A model generated the notes under the pieces. The model was given only the letters and a program-made list of their open reading frames with translations, searched no databases and had not been told where the DNA came from. From an uncultured Collinsella sp. (lineage in GTDB: Bacteria; Actinomycetota; Coriobacteriia; Coriobacteriales; Coriobacteriaceae): a DNA stretch of 16,875 nucleotides. Below are positions 13,842 through 16,875 of the stretch, piece after piece. A program made the position numbers and the translations under genes. Location of the stretch: positions 1-16,875 of the forward strand of contig UQKY01000049.1 in assembly GCA_900541785.1 (NCBI GenBank). The letters are read 5' to 3'. Position 1 is the stretch's first letter; every line of letters begins with the position of its first letter.

Positions 13842-14642
13842 TTAAGGCCGCTGGCCCATGCCGCCCTCGAGGGTGACGGTCTCGCCGTTCATATACTTAA
13901 AGTCGGGGCCGCAAAGCTGAACGACCACGCGGCCGATTTCCTTCTCGACGTCGCCGTAGTGGCCCGCCGGCGGCATGTGGACGTTGGCCTTGAACGCCTC
14001 GGGGTAAGCATCCTGGAAGTTCTCGAGCGCAGCAGTCCAGGCAAGCGGGCACACGATGTTGACGTTGATGCCGTCCTTGCCCCACTCGTTGGCGGCGACG
14101 CGGGTCAAGCCGCGGATGCCTTCCTTGGCGGCGGCGTAGCTGCACTGGCCGTAGTTGCCAAACAGGCCGGCGCCCGAAGCAAAGTTGACCACGGAGCCCT
14201 TGGTCTCCTTCAGGTGCGGATAGGCCTTCTGCATGTACAGGTAGGTGGCATACAGGCCAGAGTAAATGGCCAGGTTAAACTGGTCCATAGTGTGGTCGGC
14301 GATGGTCACGCCCGAGGCGCTGGCCTGGGCGTTGTTGACGACGGCGTCGATGCGGCCGAACTCCTCAATCGCCTTGTCGATAACGTTCTGTACGACGGCC
14401 TCGTTGTCCTGACCGGCAGAAACATCGGCCTGAACAGGCAGAACCTTGACGCCGTACTCAGCCTCGAGAGACTCCTTGGCGGCCTCGAGCTTGGCGACGT
14501 TGCGGCCGGTGATGACGAGGTTCGCGCCCTCCTTGGCAAAAGCGATATCGATGCCGTAGCCGATGGAGCCAGCAGAGCCGTCCTTAAGCGTGGCCTTGCC
14601 GCCGCCGGTGACGATCACGGTCTTACCAGTGAAAAGTCCCAT
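13842..14642 (-). CDS. Short-chain dehydrogenase/reductase (SDR), NAD(P)-dependent
   Basis: A 266-residue Rossmann-fold oxidoreductase of the classical SDR type. The catalytic Ser156, Tyr169 and Lys173 are visible in NFASGAG and CSYAAAKEG; a C-terminal NGETVTLEGGMG is typical. Two oddities: the cofactor-binding TGxxxGIG motif is split, TGGG (12-15) and GSIGYG (25-30) being separated by about nine residues (KATLKDGSA), and the NNAG motif reads NNAQ (103-106). The protein is soluble, with no signal peptide. ATG 14642 follows GAAAGGA; the 32-codon upstream extension has no ribosome site. Substrate is unknown: it is not recognisably the Collinsella 7-beta-hydroxysteroid dehydrogenase, but sterol, sugar or acyl substrates all remain possible. 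It is a single-gene unit, divergent from the coiled-coil gene. Confidence 0.88.
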   Translation of the reverse strand: MGLFTGKTVIVTGGGKATLKDGSAGSIGYGIDIAFAKEGANLVITGRNVAKLEAAKESLEAEYGVKVLPVQADVSAGQDNEAVVQNVIDKAIEEFGRIDAVVNNAQASASGVTIADHTMDQFNLAIYSGLYATYLYMQKAYPHLKETKGSVVNFASGAGLFGNYGQCSYAAAKEGIRGLTRVAANEWGKDGINVNIVCPLAWTAALENFQDAYPEAFKANVHMPPAGHYGDVEKEIGRVVVQLCGPDFKYMNGETVTLEGGMGQRP

Positions 14643-14665
14643 ACGAAGTCCTTTCAAAATCGCGA

Positions 14666-14677
14666 CGGGCACGCCCG
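14666..14677 (-). promoter_or_regulatory. GC hairpin in the SDR leader
   Basis: CGGGC-AC-GCCCG, ending 23 nt before the SDR ATG and preceded on the minus strand by GGCGGG. It has no T tract and shares position and core with the leader hairpins of pstS, pepV and the LOG gene. Confidence 0.45.
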
Positions 14678-14709
14678 CCGACTGCGCGCATCCAAAATAA
14701 ACGCGCCAA

Positions 14710-14732
14710 AAGCTGAAATGCAACTTTAGCTT
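14710..14732. promoter_or_regulatory. Imperfect dyad upstream of the SDR gene
   Basis: AAGCTGAAA and CTTTAGCTT are inverted repeats (7 of 9 positions) separated by 5 nt, about 70 nt upstream of the SDR start. It could be a regulator site in the leader or promoter region; nothing in the window identifies the protein. Confidence 0.25.
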
Positions 14733-14775
14733 CTTCAAGTGAAAAGAAAAGGCCTCGGCAGGCGAACGGCATAAC

Positions 14776-14799
14776 GTCTTTCGGCGAAGGGATTGTCAA
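14776..14799 (-). promoter_or_regulatory. Possible SDR promoter with a perfect -35
   Basis: TTGACA (14794-14799, minus strand) matches the -35 consensus exactly; about 17 nt downstream is only CGTTAT, a 3/6 match to a -10. Transcription from here would give a leader of about 120 nt containing the dyad and the GC hairpin. Confidence 0.35.
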
Positions 14800-14938
14800 G
14801 TACAAACTGGATAAAGTGGCCGAGTTTTTGCTATCGACGCGAGCCATCGAACACGTTTTGAAACTTTGCTGCGGCGCGCGGGATGTCGGCGCGAGACTTT
14901 ATCATAGGGTGACAAACAACGATGAGGAGCACATGCCT

Positions 14939-16702
14939 ATGACAGACGAGCTGGACCCCCAGACTCAGCAGCATATTGATGATTCCGCAGACGTCGCCGC
15001 AGATACTGACGCTGCGACCTGCAATGATACCGACGTCGACGACGCCACTCTGGATAACGGCGCTGCGGCGGAAACCCCTGCGACCGAAAATGCCGACGAG
15101 CAAAACGGCGATTCGGCCGCTCAGGACGACGCCCCCGAAAAGGACGCCACCCCGCAACCAGCGGGCCCCATCGAGGTGTCTTCGGAAGAAGAGCTCGACG
15201 CCGTCATGGACTCCATGATGGATGCCGTCAAAGCGATGAAGGACGCTGTCGCCGATGCCGATGTCGACGCCGAGGAAGAGGAAGCCGCCGAGGCTGCCTC
15301 GACGTTTGTGCCCGGCGAGACCCCGGTTGCCGACCAGGGCAGCACCATGCCCTCGTTCCTGCAACTCGAGCACCCCACGATCGGCGCCGATGCGGTCGAC
15401 CCGCATGCAGCGGGCTTTTCCGTGATTGAAGGCGGCACCGGCAATATCGCCGCGCCGCAGACTGCCGATACGAATGCCGCCGAGGCCGTACACCCGACCA
15501 CCTCGCACGCCCCCGCCACGAGCCGCGACCTGGGGAGCGCCGTCTCAAATACCGCTAACGCCGTGGGCACTTTTATCGCCCAGGGCGCGTCGGCCATGCG
15601 CGAGATGAACGCCGCCAAGAAGGCACTCGCCGATGCCCGCGCCCATTTAGCCGAGCTTGAGCAGCGCATCGCCGACCAGGCAGAGGAGCTCGAGACGCGC
15701 CAGGACATCGCAGGCCGCTACGATCAGATCATCGCCGATCAACGCCAGGCGATTGCCGCGGCACAAAAGACCGCTGCGGCAGCTGAAAGTAACCGTGATG
15801 CCCATGCCGCCAAAGCGACGGAGCTCAAGGGTCAGCTCGAGCAAATGAAGGCAGAGGACGATGCGACCGAGCTCCGCCTGAAGGCTGCACTCGACGCCGT
15901 GGAAGCCCGCGAGGCGAGCTCGCGCGAGACCGGCAACCGCCTCGTTCGTCGCCTTGAGGATTCCAAGCGTATCCGCGACAAAGTGAAGGCTGAGCGCGAT
16001 GCCGGTGTCGCCACCGCACGACAAACTGCCGATGCTACGCGCGCACAGCTCGAGACCTTGCGTCGCGAGTATGCCGAGCTGCAGCGCAACCCTTCGGCAA
16101 ATCCCGCCAATTACACCGTACGCACCAACGAGTTGTCTATGCAAATCTCCGACGCTGCCGACGCCCTCCGCAAGGCCGAGGAAGATATTCCGCGCGTGAC
16201 TGCAGATCTTGAGCATTCACTTGCCGCCGCCGAGCAGGCCGTCGAGCAGGCACAGGCCCCCATCGCCGACGCTAAACGCGCGCACCAGGCCGTAACGGCT
16301 GAGGCAGATGCCGCGCGCGACGAGCTGCAGTCCGCAAAAACTACCGCCGCGACGCGCCAGCGCGAGCTGCGCGAAAAGATCGCCACGCAGGACAAGGCAC
16401 GCCGCGAGCAAGAGCAGGCCATCGCAAACGCCCGGGCAGATGCCGCGCATGCGCAGTCGATTATCGAGCAGGCGACCGAGGTGCACGACCATCCCGAGAT
16501 CACCGAATCGCTCGCCGGGTCCTTGGCGCGCGACAAGGCCGAGCATACCGAGACCGAGCGCGAAGTTGCCCAACTCGAGGCCGCCGAAGACGACGTTCGC
16601 AAGCGAACCCGCGACTCACGCGTCAAATTCACCGGAGCCATCGCCTGCATCATCGCAGCAATCCTGGTGATCATCCTGATCTGGCTGTTCGCGAGCAAGT
16701 AA
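14939..16702 (+). CDS. Acidic coiled-coil protein with a C-terminal membrane anchor, function unknown
   Basis: A 587-residue protein I do not recognise. Residues 1-~215 are acidic, Ala/Asp/Thr-rich and probably disordered, with one amphipathic stretch (EELDAVMDSMMDAVKAMKDA). From about 217 to 560 it is Ala/Glu/Lys/Arg-rich with heptad-like spacing, a long coiled coil, broken by NPSANPANY near 385 and HDHPEITES near 515, so it may fold back into a helical hairpin. It ends with one hydrophobic segment (about 564-584, IACIIAAILVIILIWLF) and only a few residues after, so it is tail-anchored with the coil in the cytoplasm. No signal peptide. The second ATG (14939) sits 9 nt from GAGGAG; the ATG at 14933 is only 3 nt away. 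TATCAT at about 14901 is a possible -10. Roles in membrane-linked scaffolding or division are only conceivable. Confidence 0.88.
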   Translation: MTDELDPQTQQHIDDSADVAADTDAATCNDTDVDDATLDNGAAAETPATENADEQNGDSAAQDDAPEKDATPQPAGPIEVSSEEELDAVMDSMMDAVKAMKDAVADADVDAEEEEAAEAASTFVPGETPVADQGSTMPSFLQLEHPTIGADAVDPHAAGFSVIEGGTGNIAAPQTADTNAAEAVHPTTSHAPATSRDLGSAVSNTANAVGTFIAQGASAMREMNAAKKALADARAHLAELEQRIADQAEELETRQDIAGRYDQIIADQRQAIAAAQKTAAAAESNRDAHAAKATELKGQLEQMKAEDDATELRLKAALDAVEAREASSRETGNRLVRRLEDSKRIRDKVKAERDAGVATARQTADATRAQLETLRREYAELQRNPSANPANYTVRTNELSMQISDAADALRKAEEDIPRVTADLEHSLAAAEQAVEQAQAPIADAKRAHQAVTAEADAARDELQSAKTTAATRQRELREKIATQDKARREQEQAIANARADAAHAQSIIEQATEVHDHPEITESLAGSLARDKAEHTETEREVAQLEAAEDDVRKRTRDSRVKFTGAIACIIAAILVIILIWLFASK

Positions 16703-16727
16703 ACCCGCTGCCAAAAACGCTCAACGC

Positions 16728-16794
16728 AGTTGCGGTGAGATAGTTCCTGTTGAGCCCTCAAAAAGGCCAATTCAAGAACTATCTCACCGCAACT
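16728..16794. repeat. Family A palindromic hairpin, copy 3
   Basis: Perfect 19-bp arms (AGTTGCGGTGAGATAGTTC). Relative to copies 1 and 2 one A-T pair is G-C and the A-C mismatch is an A-T pair, so pairing is conserved despite sequence change. CTGTT follows the left arm in all three copies. It begins 25 nt after the stop of the coiled-coil gene and TTTTT overlaps its end on the plus strand, so here it is a plausible terminator. Confidence 0.9.
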
Positions 16795-16811
16795 TTTTGA
16801 TTGGTGCAAGG

Positions 16812-16867
16812 TAGTCATTGGGGACGTTCTTAAACGACTAGTCATTCAAGAACGTCCCCAATGACTA
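16812..16867. repeat. Family B palindrome, compact copy (56 bp)
   Basis: Arms of 20 bp (TAGTCATTGGGGACGTTCTT and its exact complement) flank a 16-nt centre that is itself built around GACTAGTC. It equals the two outer arms of 13493-13653 fused at GACTAGTC without the insert. It lies 17 nt after family A copy 3. Confidence 0.88.
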
Positions 16868-16875
16868 GTTGACGA

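Noticed and set aside
13842..14642. 7-beta-hydroxysteroid dehydrogenase, known from Collinsella aerofaciens
   Set aside because: The N-terminal motif, active-site context and C terminus do not resemble what I recall of that enzyme; only the general SDR fold is shared, so no bile-acid role is claimed.
14816..14938. Upstream extension of the coiled-coil protein to 14816
   Set aside because: No ribosome site there, different composition from the acidic N terminus, and GAGGAG lies properly spaced before ATG 14939.
15121..15708. Ser/Ala-rich minus-strand frame inside the coiled-coil gene
   Set aside because: It is the mirror of the Ala/Glu/Asp-rich coding frame; no ribosome site or motif supports translation.
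7288..16794. Family A repeats as a CRISPR or tandem array
   Set aside because: The copies are kilobases apart, differ in sequence, and are each single palindromes; there are no regularly spaced repeats and no cas genes.

Overview
The window looks like a chromosomal segment from a GC-rich member of the Coriobacteriia, most likely Collinsella or a close relative. This is an inference from base composition, protein character (Tat-lipoprotein PstS, Uup-like ABC-F, RelB/YafQ-type pair) and the dense palindromic repeats between genes; no database search was run. It carries 15 protein-coding genes, one of them cut by the left edge. I see no rRNA, tRNA, CRISPR array, transposase or prophage gene.

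Layout. (1) 1-3219, all minus strand: a partial DtxR/MntR-type metalloregulator, then a two-gene unit of a Uup-like ABC-F ATPase followed by a Cof-type HAD phosphatase. (2) 3332-7085, minus strand: a compact phosphate-uptake operon pstS-pstC-pstA-pstB with overlapping stop/start codons, closed by a strong intrinsic terminator; phoU and a two-component system are absent from the window. (3) 7378-9531, minus strand: a small HAD phosphatase followed by a PepV-type dipeptidase. (4) 9688-10548, plus strand: a DegV/FakB-type fatty-acid-binding protein, divergent from the HAD gene. (5) 10642-13398, minus strand: a YafQ-like toxin with a RelB/DinJ antitoxin, a LOG-family nucleotide hydrolase, and tRNA-guanine transglycosylase (tgt). 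(6) 13399-13841 is a gene-free stretch packed with inverted repeats and a terminator. (7) 13842-16702: an SDR oxidoreductase (minus) divergent from a large acidic, coiled-coil, tail-anchored membrane protein of unknown function (plus).

How it fits together. The phosphate transporter, metalloregulator, dipeptidase and fatty-acid-binding protein are ordinary nutrient and envelope functions. I did not find a defence island or biosynthetic cluster.

The unusual content is in the non-coding DNA and one orphan protein. One repeat family has three ~68-bp hairpins (7288-7356, 10562-10628, 16728-16794) whose stems show compensatory base changes; each lies 13-25 nt past a stop codon. A second set of palindromes is built on TAGTC..GGGGAC..TCTTAA..GACTAGTC (13493-13653, 16812-16867), with a related GTCCCC/GCCGGCAC unit at 527-574 and inside the 13.5-kb copy. 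Separately, four minus-strand genes (pstS, pepV, the LOG gene, the SDR gene) each have a GC hairpin with a GGCGGG core ending 23-25 nt before the start codon. The 587-residue coiled-coil tail-anchored protein is the least explained gene.
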